From positions 8,715,516 to 8,779,515 of the forward strand of contig OW203734.1 of the NCBI GenBank assembly GCA_934045075.1: a stretch of DNA of 64,000 nt, in the 5' to 3' direction. The notes under the pieces were generated by a model, which did no database searches, was not told where the DNA came from, and saw only the letters and a list, made by a program, of their open reading frames with translations. Shown here one piece after another: positions 1 to 10,400 of the stretch (within the stretch, counting starts at the first letter, position 1; each line of letters opens with the position of its first letter). Source of the DNA: Yponomeuta sedellus. Taxonomy: Eukaryota; Arthropoda; Insecta; Lepidoptera; Yponomeutidae. The position numbers were made by a program, and so were the translations under genes.

Positions 1-98
1 TGTTTCCTCCACAGTTACTTAAAAAATGTACATAACTTAAAAAACAAAGTCTGATTGTGAAGCTGGTGTTCTACCGCTCCACAACCACCGCTGTGATA
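1..98 (-). repeat. SINE-E fragment (window edge)
   Basis: This is the head side of a SINE-E copy in reverse orientation, cut by the window edge. It shows the conserved stretch with 'aaaacaaagtc' and the tRNA-like head ending 'accaccgctgtga'. The same order recurs at 1466-1708 and 47535-47745. Confidence 0.6.
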
Positions 99-117
99 GT
101 GAAAAAAAGTTTCAGTT

Positions 118-330
118 CTTAAAAACCGATTTAGAGGCTAAAAATTCCACCCATGCCGGGATTCGAACCCGCGACGTCTGGCTATCCGTGCCAGCGCTCT
201 TTCCAAACGAGCTAATGGGCGAATCACCGGCATCAGTGAAATTTCGAACCTCTTTACAATATTCTCTGTATAGGTTTTTAAAAATTGTCCTTAGCACGGG
301 TTAGGACATTAAAAAGTAATATAAGTTTCG
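118..330 (-). repeat. LTE copy 1 (tRNA-like element)
   Basis: A reverse-strand tRNA-like segment carries a B box (GGTTCGAATCC on the minus strand) and is followed by part of the LTE body. At about 270 the copy switches to a plus-oriented LTE tail ('ccttagcacgggttag'), so it is rearranged. Confidence 0.7.
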
Positions 331-635
331 GTTCATTTAAAAAAAAATACTCTAAATAAGTTCCAAGACTAAAACACGTTTCCTCTCTCTCGATTTAGGT
401 CTCGAAAATATTTCGACAAAATTTATACTGGTGCCCGAAATTATTAAAACGATAACATCGCAAAAACCTGTCAGTAAGGCATGCGAGTCGTTATTTTAAT
501 TAATACACCCCAACCCCGTCAGGAAGTAACGTTAACTTTTTATACAAACAGGCTAAAAACACAGAGACCTTTTTCTATATTTTTGGGTTTCAATGAGAGT
601 ACTAAAACATATGATAAATATACTATTTTTATTTT
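331..635. other. No recognised feature
   Basis: AT-rich sequence. I see no gene, RNA or repeat boundary here. Confidence 0.5.
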
Positions 636-850
636 AATGCACTAACCCGTGCTAAGGAACAAATTTAAAAACCTATTTAGAGGCTAATGCCTGTACGTAA
701 TACAGAGAATAGTGTAAAGAGGTTCGAAATTTCACTGATGCCGTGAGTCGCCCATTGGCTCAATTGGTAGAGCGCTGGCACGGATAGCCAGAGGTTGCGT
801 GTTCGAATCCCGGCATGGGTGAAATTTTTAGCCTCTAAATAGGTTTTTAA
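636..850 (+). repeat. LTE copy 2 with inverted left terminus
   Basis: It starts with an inverted terminus ('taatgcactaacccgtgcta' to 'agaggcta'). It then continues in plus orientation through the body and the tRNA-like part (A box TGGCTCAATTGG) and ends 'ataggtttttaaa'. The two ends form a roughly 25-bp inverted repeat. Confidence 0.75.
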
Positions 851-1046
851 ATATGATAAATATGCTGAAAATATACTTTCCATTTGCAGAGTAGAATCGA
901 CGTGGCAATGAAAAGCAAGAACTTTGACTTAACCCATATCGGTCGATACAAAACTTTTTAAGAATGAAAATTTTCGAATGAATTTAAGGAAATAAAAATA
1001 ACCAAGTATTATTCACACAAGTTCATGTAAGTTAAATCACATTTTT

Positions 1047-1226
1047 AAAAAACTATTTAGAGGCTAATAATTTCACCTATGCCGGGACTTGAACCCGCGA
1101 CCTATGGCCTCTGGCATGATTAGCCAGAGGTCGCGGATTCGAGTCCCGGCATGGGTGGAATTTTTAGCCTCTAAATAGGTTTTTAAAATTGTCCTTAGCA
1201 CGGGTTAGTGCATTAAAAAGAATATA
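1047..1226. repeat. LTE copy 3, palindromic
   Basis: Two tRNA-like 3' segments lie head to head with almost no body between them. The left is minus-oriented and the right plus-oriented. The result is a near-perfect inverted repeat of about 65-70 bp per arm followed by the 'cacgggttagtgcatt' tail. Confidence 0.75.
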
Positions 1227-1465
1227 ATATAATTAAATCACATTATTTCCTCAATCTGAATTTCCTTACAATCAGATTAATCTCTAATCTTAACCTACTT
1301 CAAAAATGGTTCTAAATGCGACTCGTATATATCTTATATATAAAAATCTCATGTGGCAATGTTTATTATCTAACTCATTCGAAACAGCTTCACACATTTT
1401 TATGTTTTTTTTGTGTTTATTAGAATAGGTCTGAGAATAGGGCGTATGCTTTTTTGTGTTGCCTA

Positions 1466-1708
1466 TAAACGTCCCACTGCAGGGCACAGGCCTTCTGTCA
1501 GAGAGAGAGAGAATGGGCTAAATTACCACGCGTGCCCACCGCTGATTGGCAATTTCAAGTACTGAGGTATTTGACTACCTCACACACTCAGGTTTCGTTG
1601 CGATGTTTTCCTCCACTTTACAAATACACATAACTTAGAAAACAAAGTCGTTAGTTCCGTCGTTGGTGGAAAATGACTGTACCGGGGATCGAACCTGAGC
1701 GATCTAGT
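1466..1708 (-). repeat. SINE-E copy
   Basis: The usual order is read on the minus strand: tRNA-like head, 'ttttctaagtta', a degraded core, 'ggcacgcgtggtaatt', then the GAGA-rich 'gagagaagg' tail and 'ctgcagtgggacg'. Several point changes mark it as old. Confidence 0.65.
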
Positions 1709-1715
1709 AATATTA

Positions 1716-2082
1716 TATACTAGCTTTTTTCGCAACCCCGTTCACTCTCTTAAGGGCAAAATTTTGAAATTTAAAAACGGCGAAACACATGGTCATGGTT
1801 GAACACGTGTCTCGCCGTTAGATTAAAGAAGTGTTGAAGAGTATTTATTGTAAGTTTCAAGAAAATTAGACAACAGTTTTTGTACCTACCATACAAATTT
1901 AAATTTTGGCAACCCTTTTCACCCCCTTAGGGGTTAAATTAATAAAAATCCAGATTTATACCTAGCCTACATTACATATAGACCCTCTGTGCAAAATTTC
2001 AGCTTCCTAGGTCCAACGGCTTGGGCTGGGCGTTGATGAGTGAGTCAGTCAGTCAGGACTATGAATTTTATTTATAAAGATT
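1716..2082. repeat. Dispersed repeat ending in CAGT repeats
   Basis: The segment begins 'actagcttttttcgcaaccc' and ends near 'gagtcagtcagtcagga...ttatttataaagat'. I recognise this layout as a widespread insect interspersed repeat, but I cannot name the family. A possibly related type occurs at 62325-62515. Confidence 0.4.
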
Positions 2083-2588
2083 TAATTAACGGTTGTCTCT
2101 GTAATTATTTTTTGGGATGTACATTACAATAAAAAATAATCTTATCTTATTCTTTATCAGGCTATACCTTTGCATTTGACGGGTTTAATCGCAATTAGTA
2201 ATGGTATAATCAATGTTATTTATAACTGTGTTGTCGTATTGTAGCATTATGAGTCATTAAAAGTAGGTACTACTGTAAATCCAATCGGGTTCGTCGCTCA
2301 AAGCTCTTTTGTTCGTCAAACTGAATTAGCAGCAAACGACGTACAAATTACGGAGTGGGCTAATAAAAAATGTACACATACGGAATTAAACATGAATAAA
2401 CGATCTCGTAAACGGCAACCGATGACGTGCTCGCTTTCGCATACATTTTAAATTGTTACACCCCATTTCATGAGAGTTTTACATTACGTTCAACGAAACA
2501 ATATTACGTGAGTTCACGCGGAGTAGGAGTCACGTGAAAACACTTTTTGATGCGATTTGTTTCATACAGAGCATTCATGACATTAATT
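2083..2588. other. No recognised feature
   Basis: AT-rich. 'acaataaaaaataatcttatc' near 2128 could be a decayed LINE 3' tail. Nothing else is supported. Confidence 0.4.
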
Positions 2589-2667
2589 TTAAATACCTAG
2601 AAAAGGTATAAAGACAAAAAATGAAAAAATCCTGTTGAGCATTAAAGAATTAGCAGTCGGGACCTGA

Positions 2668-2860
2668 TATGATATCAACCCTTTGTATGTGCTCACTACT
2701 GGGGCACGGGTCGGTTCCTCCATCGCAGAAAGTTTAGACCATACTCCACCACGGGGGCCGAGTCCGGGTTGGTAGAGGATTGGAAGACAGTGGCGGGCCT
2801 TACTGTCAGAAGTTATCAAGTCGCCCATAAGACCTACCTAGGCGGGACCAACCAAGGCAA
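2668..2860 (-). repeat. 5S-SINE, 5'-truncated
   Basis: The 3' half of the 5S-derived SINE is in reverse orientation. It starts at the tail ('gatatcaaccc') and runs through 'ccaccacgggggcc', ending at 'cgcccataagacc'. The 5S-like head is missing. Confidence 0.75.
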
Positions 2861-3124
2861 AGCTTGTCGCACAGGATCAAAATGTTAGATTTGGGTCCCA
2901 CCGGGAGAAAATTACTCACGATACATACATAGTCATAAGTATACCTACTGCTAAAGTTCTAATTGCGAGTGGTTTTAAGAGCGCTTAATAACTTTATTAG
3001 GTAGTTAGTGCTCGTTACCCGAGGTTTTTGTTATAAATTTTAATTTAGTTTTTTTTTATTTCAATACTTTTTCTCTTATGTACTTATATTTTATTTATTT
3101 AGAACACAAAACAGGTTACAGACA

Positions 3125-3550
3125 TTATACTATTTTTATTTTTAATGCACTAACCCGTGCTAAGGACAATTTTAAAAAAACCTATTTAGAGGCTAAAAAT
3201 TCCACCCATGCCGGGATTCGAACCCGCAACCTCTGGCTATCCGTGCCAGCGCTCTATCCAACTGAGCCAATGGGCGACTCACCGGCATCAGTGAAATTTC
3301 GAACCTCTTTACACTATTCTCTGTATTACGTACAGGCAGCGACATCTGGCTGAAGTAGATTGCATCACTTACAACCCCGACTACCTACTTTGCAGTTAGG
3401 TTTTTACATCGGAAAGGCTACAGCGATATCATTGCCGGTGAGTCGCCCATTGGCTCAGTTGGATAGAGCGCTGGCACGGAGAGCCAGAGGTTGCGGGTTC
3501 GAATCCCGGCATGGGTGAATTTTTTAGCCTCTAAATAGGTTTTTAAAAAA
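3125..3550. repeat. LTE copy 4, two tRNA-like ends
   Basis: A minus-oriented tRNA-like segment (about 3205-3280) is followed by about 150 bp of body. A plus-oriented tRNA-like segment (about 3440-3520) comes next, so the tRNA-like parts face outward as long inverted repeats. The left end carries the 'ttaatgcactaacccgtgct' terminus. Confidence 0.75.
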
Positions 3551-4064
3551 GGTTTCAGACATATTTACCAAATTGACATACATCACAGATCAGATCTAGC
3601 CTATAACCCTAAACTTGTGTACCTAGCATGCACACTGAAAACTTATATTAATTTATTTTAATCTCTCAGGGTGCCCTGAGAGCGCCACGGATAGCTTTTA
3701 TGAATACGTGAAATTTATGAGAAATATCTTTGTCCACATTTGTGTTACCTGCCACCAGATCGTTGTAAGTACGACGCATCCTCACAATGGGGTTGTAAAA
3801 CCCTATTGTTAGGTATAGTGACTCAGAAGAGAATTTTTGGTAAAATTGATCGGGAATCATCATGTTTTAGTTAATTTGTGTAGTATTTATATAGCCCGGC
3901 CCGCATGCTCTTGAAGTTATGTTGAATCAATTTAATTTATCCTTTGGGCTCCGTCTTTGTGACGTAAAAATAATCATTTTCTGACCAAACTTTATCCAAC
4001 CTGTGATGAATTATCATTAAAACGCGCCCTCACGCTATGAAGTATATTTAGCGACTGGCACGCC
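3551..4064. other. No recognised feature
   Basis: Intergenic sequence without a credible coding region or a repeat found elsewhere in the window. Confidence 0.4.
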
Positions 4065-4374
4065 CAGAGTGCTTAGTGCGAGTTTTTTAACTACTCGATC
4101 GCGTTAAAGTAAACTCGACATGTATGACGACATAGCGACAAGTATGGAAATTAAAATTGCTGACTGCGAGTTGTAATGGTTTACGATGAGAAGTGACGTT
4201 TACCAGCCAAAACACGAATAAACGCAAGTGCGAGTTGTACTGTGACAGCGTTTTGCCAGTTCGAACGGTTAACTTACTCATATTCACTACTCAATGCTCG
4301 ATTAACGCGGTATTTTCTTATTTCTTAATATTAGTTATTCGATTGGATCTGTCAAACTCGCACTAAGCACTCTG
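4065..4374. mobile_element. MITE-1 copy 1
   Basis: A 310-bp non-autonomous element lies between the inverted termini 'cagagtgcttagtgcgag' and 'ctcgcactaagcactctg', which are perfect over 18 bp. It shares its full length with copies at 32364-32672 and 40455-40754. It has no coding capacity and no unambiguous target duplication. Confidence 0.85.
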
Positions 4375-4730
4375 TTTTGTCCACATTGGAGCAGACAAAC
4401 TATTCTACACAAATTATGTCTTATTTTTATAATTTCTAAAAACCTTTTATGAAGATTAAATGCACTGGTAGCTACCCTTCACTGCTCCCGACTGGTTTAA
4501 AACTTAAAACTACTCAAATTATGAAACTTCTTTGACAAAACGCTCCTGACTGGCCGCAAATATTTTAATCATAATTAAAACTAAAACTAAGGATTTTCCA
4601 ACGTACTCTGACACCCTAGAGGGTATAGCACGAATTAAAAAGAGACAGAAGTTTAGCTTAAATAAACTTTTGAAGAGTAGGATGGAACTGACAAACAGAT
4701 CTTGCATTAGAATGTGATAAAGAGATTAAT
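4375..4730. other. No recognised feature
   Basis: AT-rich sequence. I see no gene or window-level repeat. Confidence 0.4.
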
Positions 4731-4815
4731 GATCAAGACAGGGCGCTATGGCGCTCATTAGGGGAGGGCTATGTCCAGCAGTGGACTACATAGTATAGAC
4801 TGAAGAATAAGAAGA
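4731..4815 (+). pseudogene. LINE-B ORF2 C-terminus and 3' tail
   Basis: The plus strand reads DQDRALWRSLGEGYVQQWTT then a stop at 4791-4793, followed by a short GAAGAA-rich tail. The pattern DRxxWRxxxExYVQQW is the usual C-terminal end of a group of insect non-LTR retrotransposon ORF2 proteins. Only this end survives, as expected for 5' truncation during target-primed reverse transcription. Confidence 0.7.
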
Positions 4816-4841
4816 TCAAGCAGTCCAAGTGATTGTACATA

Positions 4842-4972
4842 TACCCAGGTCTTGGATGTTTACATGTTTGTGATGTCGTTGTTTCTGGTTCCCACGACAC
4901 AGGGTACCCTAGTGTGGGGCCAGAAGCAATGTATGTGCTTGTATGTAAATGTTATGTTATGTTATGTATAGT
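4842..4972 (+). repeat. SINE-G, 3' half
   Basis: It matches the body of complete SINE-G copies from 'ccaggtcttggatg' to the 'atgttatgttatgta' tail. The tRNA-like head is absent. Confidence 0.8.
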
Positions 4973-5029
4973 TTCGACTCGACATAACCACTTGTTCTGT
5001 CCCAAACAAGGATTCAATGTTCTCTATTG

Positions 5030-5180
5030 TCACCAGCCAATGACGTCACAAACAGAAAAACTACCCGGACTGATGTCATTTGCACAAATCAAGGACGGCG
5101 GCCTCCGGCAAGAATGGAACCCACGACCTCTGTTTTAAGAGTAGTCAAGCAAGAGAACGTAGACCAGAGGCAGTTAGTAT
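5030..5180 (-). repeat. tRNA-headed SINE fragment
   Basis: On the minus strand a B-box-like 'aggtcgtgggttcca' lies downstream of 'cctctggtctacg', which resembles a decayed tRNA-derived head. The family is not assigned. Confidence 0.4.
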
Positions 5181-5220
5181 CCTCACAGGGCTTATGTAAA
5201 TGCCGAATAACGAATGATAC

Positions 5221-5288
5221 ATAAAATAAATAAACAAAAATATTTATTACATATATAAAATAAATAAATAAAAATATTTATTACATTA
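5221..5288. repeat. 34-bp tandem duplication
   Basis: Two adjacent 34-bp units of 'ataaaataaataaa..' ending 'tatttattacat' differ at a few bases. This is a short AT-rich tandem duplication. Confidence 0.8.
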
Positions 5289-5405
5289 TATACTTTATTG
5301 CACACGAAACATTTACATAAAAAATAACATGTACACAGGCGAGCTTATCTCTGAAACAGATTTCTTTAAGCAAACCTTAGAGAGTCGGAGAGGCAGTAAA
5401 AAAGC
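5285..5405 (-). repeat. LINE-C-like 3' end, variant 2
   Basis: On the minus strand it contains 'aagctcgcctgtgtacatgt' and a terminal 'tgtgcaataaagtat' polyadenylation-type tail. It is closely related to 45588-45735. It looks like the 3' UTR of a non-LTR retrotransposon. Confidence 0.5.
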
Positions 5406-5619
5406 GGGTCTATATACGTGTACTAAATTTACTATATAAATATTTAAAGGTCTAAAAGTGAACTCCTGTAAAGCTGTTTCACACTGAATTGTACATTAGT
5501 TTATTTAAGTAGTTTTTAAATGAAATGTAAAAATACTGTTGGAGTAGCTAATAAATAATAATAACAATAATATTCACCTGTTTTTAAAACCATTTAAATA
5601 TTAGTCGTCGAGAATAATG
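5406..5619. other. No recognised feature
   Basis: AT-rich spacer. Confidence 0.4.
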
Positions 5620-5760
5620 CCTACCTCGTTGGTCGAGCGGTAACACGCTTGATTAGATAAATGAGGTCGTGGGTTCGATTTCTGCTGCATTTTACAGATG
5701 TATCTTTATCCTTAACTAGGAGAGAAGTAGCATTATTTATACTGGGACTATTTTGTTAAT
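5620..5760 (+). repeat. tRNA-headed SINE fragment
   Basis: It begins 'tacctcgttggtcgagcgg', an A-box-like segment, and continues to the B-box-like 'gtgggttcgattt'. The downstream part is decayed. A related minus-strand piece lies at 9425-9505. Confidence 0.45.
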
Positions 5761-6210
5761 GCTAGTCAAGTAGCGCATTCCCAAATTTTTAAGATTAAGA
5801 TGATGTTACGACTCGTTGACCAGGTCTTTGCTGAGCCTGGTCGACACGCCATCTATCTAACCATGTGTCTCAGGCACTACAGTATCTTGTATAGATAGGA
5901 GCTGCCACTAGACAGTGTGCTCCAATTAATCATTTAGCATGGACCAAGTTGCGCAGAGAGCCATGTGCAGAACGTCGTAATTCAGCAAAACTCAAGTTGA
6001 CGAAGCCGACATGCGAATAACCAAGTCAAAGTGGAGATAGGTGGATCGGTGGACTGGGGTGACCACGGAGCGGCGCCGCCACCGTGCTACGCTCTCGTTT
6101 ACTATCAGCACGCAAATTCGCCACTGCTCAAGAATGGCGATGGCGGGATTATGCAGTTCGCCTCGCCACACACCATAAAAGGGATGCTTTCCTCCTCATC
6201 TGTCAGATTA
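5761..6210. other. No recognised feature
   Basis: A moderately GC-rich patch at 5990-6130 can be read as an open frame but shows no recognisable domain. I treat it as non-coding. Confidence 0.35.
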
Positions 6211-6229
6211 CTTTATTTCCATAGTGTAA

Positions 6230-6860
6230 GTTTGTTCTTTTTATTTGTGAAATCCCTTTCTAGCTTTAAAAAACCTATTAAGAGGCTAAAAATTCCACCC
6301 ATGCCGGGATTCGAACCCGCGACCTCTGGCTATCCGTGCCAGCGCTCTTTCCAACTGAGCTAATGGGCGACTCACCGCATCAGTGAAATTTCGAACCTCT
6401 TTACAATATTCTCTGTATTACGTACAGGCAGCGACATCTGGCTGAAGTAATTTGCATCATTTGCAGCCCCGAGTACCTTCTTCGCAGTTAGGTTTTACAT
6501 CGGAATGATATCGCTGTACCCACATGATTATATTATTTTTAATGCACTAACCCGTGCTGAGGACAATTCCCTTTCTAGTATTTCTTTGTTTTTTATGTGT
6601 ATGTTAATTTTTATTTATTTCAGATTTATGTACCGTTTATGTATGTTATCAACTATAAAATAATATGTTGTCTAATATTGTTCAGTTGCGCCGACTACCC
6701 GTCATTCAGTTTCCGTTTTTTCTTTTCCATCAATGGTTGTCTGGAAGAAATTACTTTTAGTACTTAATAAGGCCGCCACTTGTACTGTGCTGTTATTTTT
6801 TAAGTCTCTTACGTAATCCCTGGTGTACATGCAATAAAGAATATTTTATCTATCTATCCA
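6230..6860 (+). repeat. LINE-C 3' end split by LTE
   Basis: A LINE 3' region reads 'ttgtctggaagaaatt', 'aaggccgccacttgtactg', 'ccctggtgtacatgcaataa' and a (TATC)n tail. The same sequence without an insertion is at 60110-60415 on the minus strand. Here it is interrupted by the LTE at 6264-6567. Confidence 0.75.
6264..6567 (-). mobile_element. LTE copy 5, full length with TSD
   Basis: This 304-bp insertion is flanked by an 11-bp direct repeat 'tccctttctag' (6253-6263 and 6568-6578). The uninterrupted site exists at about 60391-60401, so the boundaries are exact. On the minus strand the element runs 'attgtcctcagcacgggtta', then about 170 bp of unique body, then a tRNA-like segment (A box TAGCTCAGTTGG, B box GGTTCGAATCC), a T-run and 'ggttttttaaag'. 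The tRNA-like part is therefore at the 3' side. The anticodon-loop equivalent ACGGATA lacks the usual T33, so it is not a working tRNA. Confidence 0.9.
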
Positions 6861-7536
6861 TCTACTTTTATAGATACACAGATTTGCTGCTATAGGTAAA
6901 AATAATTATCAATTTACCTCTGAGTAAAACGTTCTGGACCTAGCTTGAACGTAGGCTTCAGTAAAGACATCAGCTCACAGGATAAGATTTCGTTTTGTCA
7001 CTTAACGCCAGTACTTTAACTTGAAATTCCAGTGATTTAACTACCACCAATTCTTTGAGTGACAACAATAACAAGAACAATGCAAGCCGAACTTCTGAGC
7101 CCTTTAATATTGCGCTCTCGGTCCCAGCGCACTCGGAGACTGAGCGCAATTAAAATTCTCGGGACTTATGAGTTGTTTAGGAATTCCCGAGCGTATCTTT
7201 GAGACCCGCGAGCGCTACCTACCTTACATTATGCCAGTTTGTATTTTAACAAAGCTTGGCTCGGTTAATTTTTGGTGAAAATACAATTATTAAGTGTTAT
7301 AGTTATAGGGAAGTTAACCTTTGTCTAGGGCGAGTCATCTTTTTTAAAAAGCTCATTTGAAAGCATGTTGTAGTTCTATTTAAATTGAGTAGGAATAAGT
7401 GAGTAATTTAAATAGATAGCATACGGTTTTTACATTGAACGAGTTCTCACTCGGTACCAAATTCAGTATAGACATAAAGCGGTATCATTATTTTTAATAA
7501 ATTTAGTTCATAATTACAGTCACTATTGTAAAACTA
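6861..7536. other. No recognised feature
   Basis: Mixed sequence with a GC-richer patch at about 7090-7230. I find no coding support and no repeat shared with the rest of the window. Confidence 0.4.
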
Positions 7537-7612
7537 ATTTGGAAGTAGCTTGGCTACCCATAGCACAGGGAACCCGGTTTTACCATAAATTTATTTTCAT
7601 TTCATTTCCTGT
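7537..7612 (+). repeat. Dispersed repeat shared with 27385-27490
   Basis: It contains 'tggctacccatagcacaggg' and a downstream 'tttcatttcatt'. The same order appears on the minus strand at 27385-27490, so this is a diverged interspersed repeat, probably a retroelement 3' end. Confidence 0.55.
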
Positions 7613-7639
7613 TTGTAAATATTCCTCAGTTAATATTCC

Positions 7640-7845
7640 GGCTGTCATGTAATGACAGTCGTAAAGCCATGTCAGAGGCCTTATGGGGCGGCTTGATAAC
7701 TTCTCACAGTAAGGCCCGCCACTGTCTTACAAACCTCCACCAACCCGGACTTGGCCCCCGTGGTAGAGTACGGCCTAACCTTCCTGCAATGCAAGTATGG
7801 CCTAACCCGTGCTCCAGCAATGAGGACATACAGGGTTGCAATCGA
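7640..7845 (+). repeat. 5S-SINE, 5'-truncated
   Basis: It starts in the middle of the element ('ccggctgtcatgtaatgaca') and runs to 'ggacatacagggttg'. It has lost the 5S-like promoter head and carries an internal small duplication near 7785-7810. Confidence 0.75.
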
Positions 7846-8319
7846 AATATTCCTCATATGTTTAAAATTTACAAAGTGCATATAAAGTGCGGAATACCAT
7901 AGAAAAACCATCTGATGGAGGATGATTTTAATTATTTATATAGAATAAGGATGAACAGACGTGCCTTCGTGAACTGCACGCGCTACAACATAAATTGGTA
8001 CTGAATGGACAGTTTCAGATGCAGGTGATCAATCGCATCGCGTTCGTTAAAAGGACATGTCCGACGAAAATTGGATTGCAAAGAATCACGATTTAAATTC
8101 CCTTTTTATATGCTTCCAATAGCCAATTACCATTCATCACGATTTTATTGGATTTATCGCTGTAACTATACAGTGTTTTTCATGTTTATTAACAAATGAA
8201 GTAAACAAACAAGTCGTATCAGTCATGTCAGGCTCTGTTAGAAATCATATGCACCCATTAGTGCGCACACAAGACAAAACTTTCTTTGTGAAAGATGTTT
8301 TAATTGACATCTCATGTAT
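7846..8319. other. No recognised feature
   Basis: AT-rich, with no gene or repeat recognised. Confidence 0.4.
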
Positions 8320-8375
8320 CATACTATTTTTATTTTTAATGCCCAAACCCGTGCTAAGGTTTTTAAAATCTCATG
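8320..8375 (-). repeat. LTE terminal fragment
   Basis: Only the terminus 'actatttttatttttaatgc' and 'cccgtgctaagg' joined to 'tttttaaaa' remain. The body and tRNA-like part are lost. Confidence 0.6.
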
Positions 8376-8406
8376 AATCGTTAATTAACCCCTTTTAACC
8401 TATCTG

Positions 8407-8775
8407 AATCGCTCGTAGCCCCGGCTGCCTGAGTGACCTTAAACGATCACGACGGTTAAGCAACACAGGGCGCGTTCAGTGCATGGATGGGTAAACCGTC
8501 TATGACTGACGCTAGTGGCATTTTTTCGAGCGGTTCCGTGCTTTGCAAGGCACCTTAAGCAGTTGGTGCCGGCTGCCGTCGATAGATACCAGTCATTAAG
8601 CCAAGTCAGAAGCCTTAGGGCGACTTGAAAACTTCTGACAGTAAGACCAACCACTAGTTTTGCAAGCCTCCACCAATCCCGACTTGGTCCCCCTGATAGA
8701 GTATGGCCTATACCTTCCTCAGGGAAGAGACCCGTGCCCCTCGGTGAGGACGTAATGGGTCAACGATGATGAACC
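8407..8775 (+). repeat. 5S-SINE, subfamily 2, near full length
   Basis: The head (8407-8510) contains 'ggttaagcaacacagggcgc' and 'ggatgggtaaac', matching the order of box A and box C in the 5S rRNA gene promoter. The body follows to 'gggtcaacgatgatg'. Differences through the body are shared with 41520-41795, which defines a second subfamily with a GATGATG tail. Confidence 0.75.
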
Positions 8776-9190
8776 TGTCTGAGGTCATAAAGACATACTC
8801 ATGAAAAACAAAACTAGTTACAGGTCGGTATACAAAATAGAAAGGGTCAAAATGACCTCACAAGCTATACAATTAAAAAGAAAGTTAAGTATTCTCCACT
8901 GCATTCCCTATCAGCATTAAAGATAATGTACACCACATAAAATCGCAACAGTCGGCAGTCATAATGTCACACAAAAAAAACCTGAGTCAAAGTAATATCA
9001 CATGGGACGAAATATTACAAAAGTTATCCTGCATTCAGGTACCACCCTTACTGCGCCAGCATAGAGCGTAAAATCGACCCTTGACTCTTACAATCTGTTA
9101 GTACAATCGAAGATAAAAGTGAACTAGCCCAGGCTGCATCAAAAGATGGCTTTTTTGGCACATCTGACAAAAAAAATATTAAAAAAATAA
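8776..9190. other. No recognised feature
   Basis: AT-rich sequence, no feature supported. Confidence 0.4.
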
Positions 9191-9222
9191 CAAAATCTCA
9201 TCATTATGATGATGAGATTTTG
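9191..9222. repeat. Perfect 14-bp hairpin
   Basis: The arms 9191-9204 and 9209-9222 ('caaaatctcatcat' and its exact complement) enclose a 4-base loop. Confidence 0.9.
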
Positions 9223-9424
9223 AAATTATCGGTGAAGCATGCGTTATGTTTTTAAATTCGTTCTGAAAAAGGTTTACCATCTACTTGATTAATTTTGTTA
9301 TTTTTAATTTTGTAATAATAATATAATAAACACACAAGACAATTACTTGCACTGGCGCTTTACAAGGATGCCTTGTGCTTTAGTAACCAAACACACCCAG
9401 GCTGAGACTAATTGTAAAAACCAA

Positions 9425-9505
9425 TGCAGCGGCATCTAGTGGGAATCGAATCCAAAACCTCTATTTTGGCCTTCAAGTGTGTTTACCGCTACACCAACGA
9501 AATAA
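9425..9505 (-). repeat. tRNA-headed SINE fragment
   Basis: On the minus strand it reads 'ttggtgtagcggtaaac' (A-box-like) and 'ggttttggattcgattcc' (B-box-like). It is related to 5620-5760. Confidence 0.5.
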
Positions 9506-9670
9506 TAAGTACAAATGCTTTAGCAAAGGCTCAGGGGTTGAGTCTAACATTATAAGTCAAAATCTAAATTGAAATCTTGCCTCAATTGCAATTCGTTTCG
9601 AAGCAAACTGCCTGCTCTTAAGTAGGATCAATAATTTTAGTCACGAATCGTAATCAAAATTCTAAGTGTA

Positions 9671-10400
9671 CAGAGCGCTGTAGGCTGCAACCTTCACTGT
9701 ACATAACCACAAATGACATAACTCTAATTCAGCTTACTCACTACAGAGCGCTCTAGGCTGCAACCTTCACTGTACATAACCACAAACGACATAACTCTAA
9801 TTCAGCTTACTCACTACAGAGCGCTGTAGGCTGCAACTTTCACTATACCTAACTACAAACGACATAACTCTAATTCAGTTTACTCACTACAGAGCGCTGT
9901 AGGCTGCAACCTTCACTGTACATAACCACAAACGACATAACTCTAATTCAGCTTACTCACTACAGAGCGCTGTACGCTGCAACCTTCACTGTATATAACC
10001 ACAAACGACATAACTCTAATTCAGCTTACTCACTACAGAGCGCTGTAGGCTGCAACCTTCACTGTACATAACCACAAACGACATAACTCTAATTCAGCTT
10101 ACTCACTACAGAGCGCTGTAGGCTGCAACCTTCACTGTACATAACCACAAACGACATAACTCTAATTCAGCTTACTCACTACAGAGCGCTGTAGGCTGCA
10201 ACTTTCACTGTACATAACCACAAACGACATAACTCTAATTTAGCTTACACACTACAGAGCGCTGTAGGCTGCAACCTTCACTGTACATAACCACAAACGA
10301 CATAACTCTAATTCAGCATTCTCACTACAGAGCGCTGTAGGCTGCAACCTTCACTGTACATAACCACAAATGACATAACTCTAATTCAGCTTACTCACTA
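9671..10400 (+). repeat. Tandem array, 73-bp unit x10
   Basis: Ten head-to-tail units start at 9671, 9744, 9817, 9890, 9963, 10036, 10109, 10182, 10255 and 10328, each exactly 73 bp. Each begins with 'cagagcgctgtaggctgcaa' and ends 'ttactcacta'. An eleventh start at 10401 breaks off after 'cagag'. Units differ by only a few bases, for example a C for G in unit 2 and several changes in units 3 and 8. The near-uniform length and low divergence point to recent amplification. The unit has no open frame of note. Confidence 0.95.

Noticed and set aside
6031..6363. 110-codon plus-strand frame
   Set aside because: It runs into the antisense of an LTE copy and the LINE-C end, and has no domain.
9671..10400. 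CRISPR array
   Set aside because: The 73-bp units are contiguous with no unique spacers, and the context is eukaryotic.
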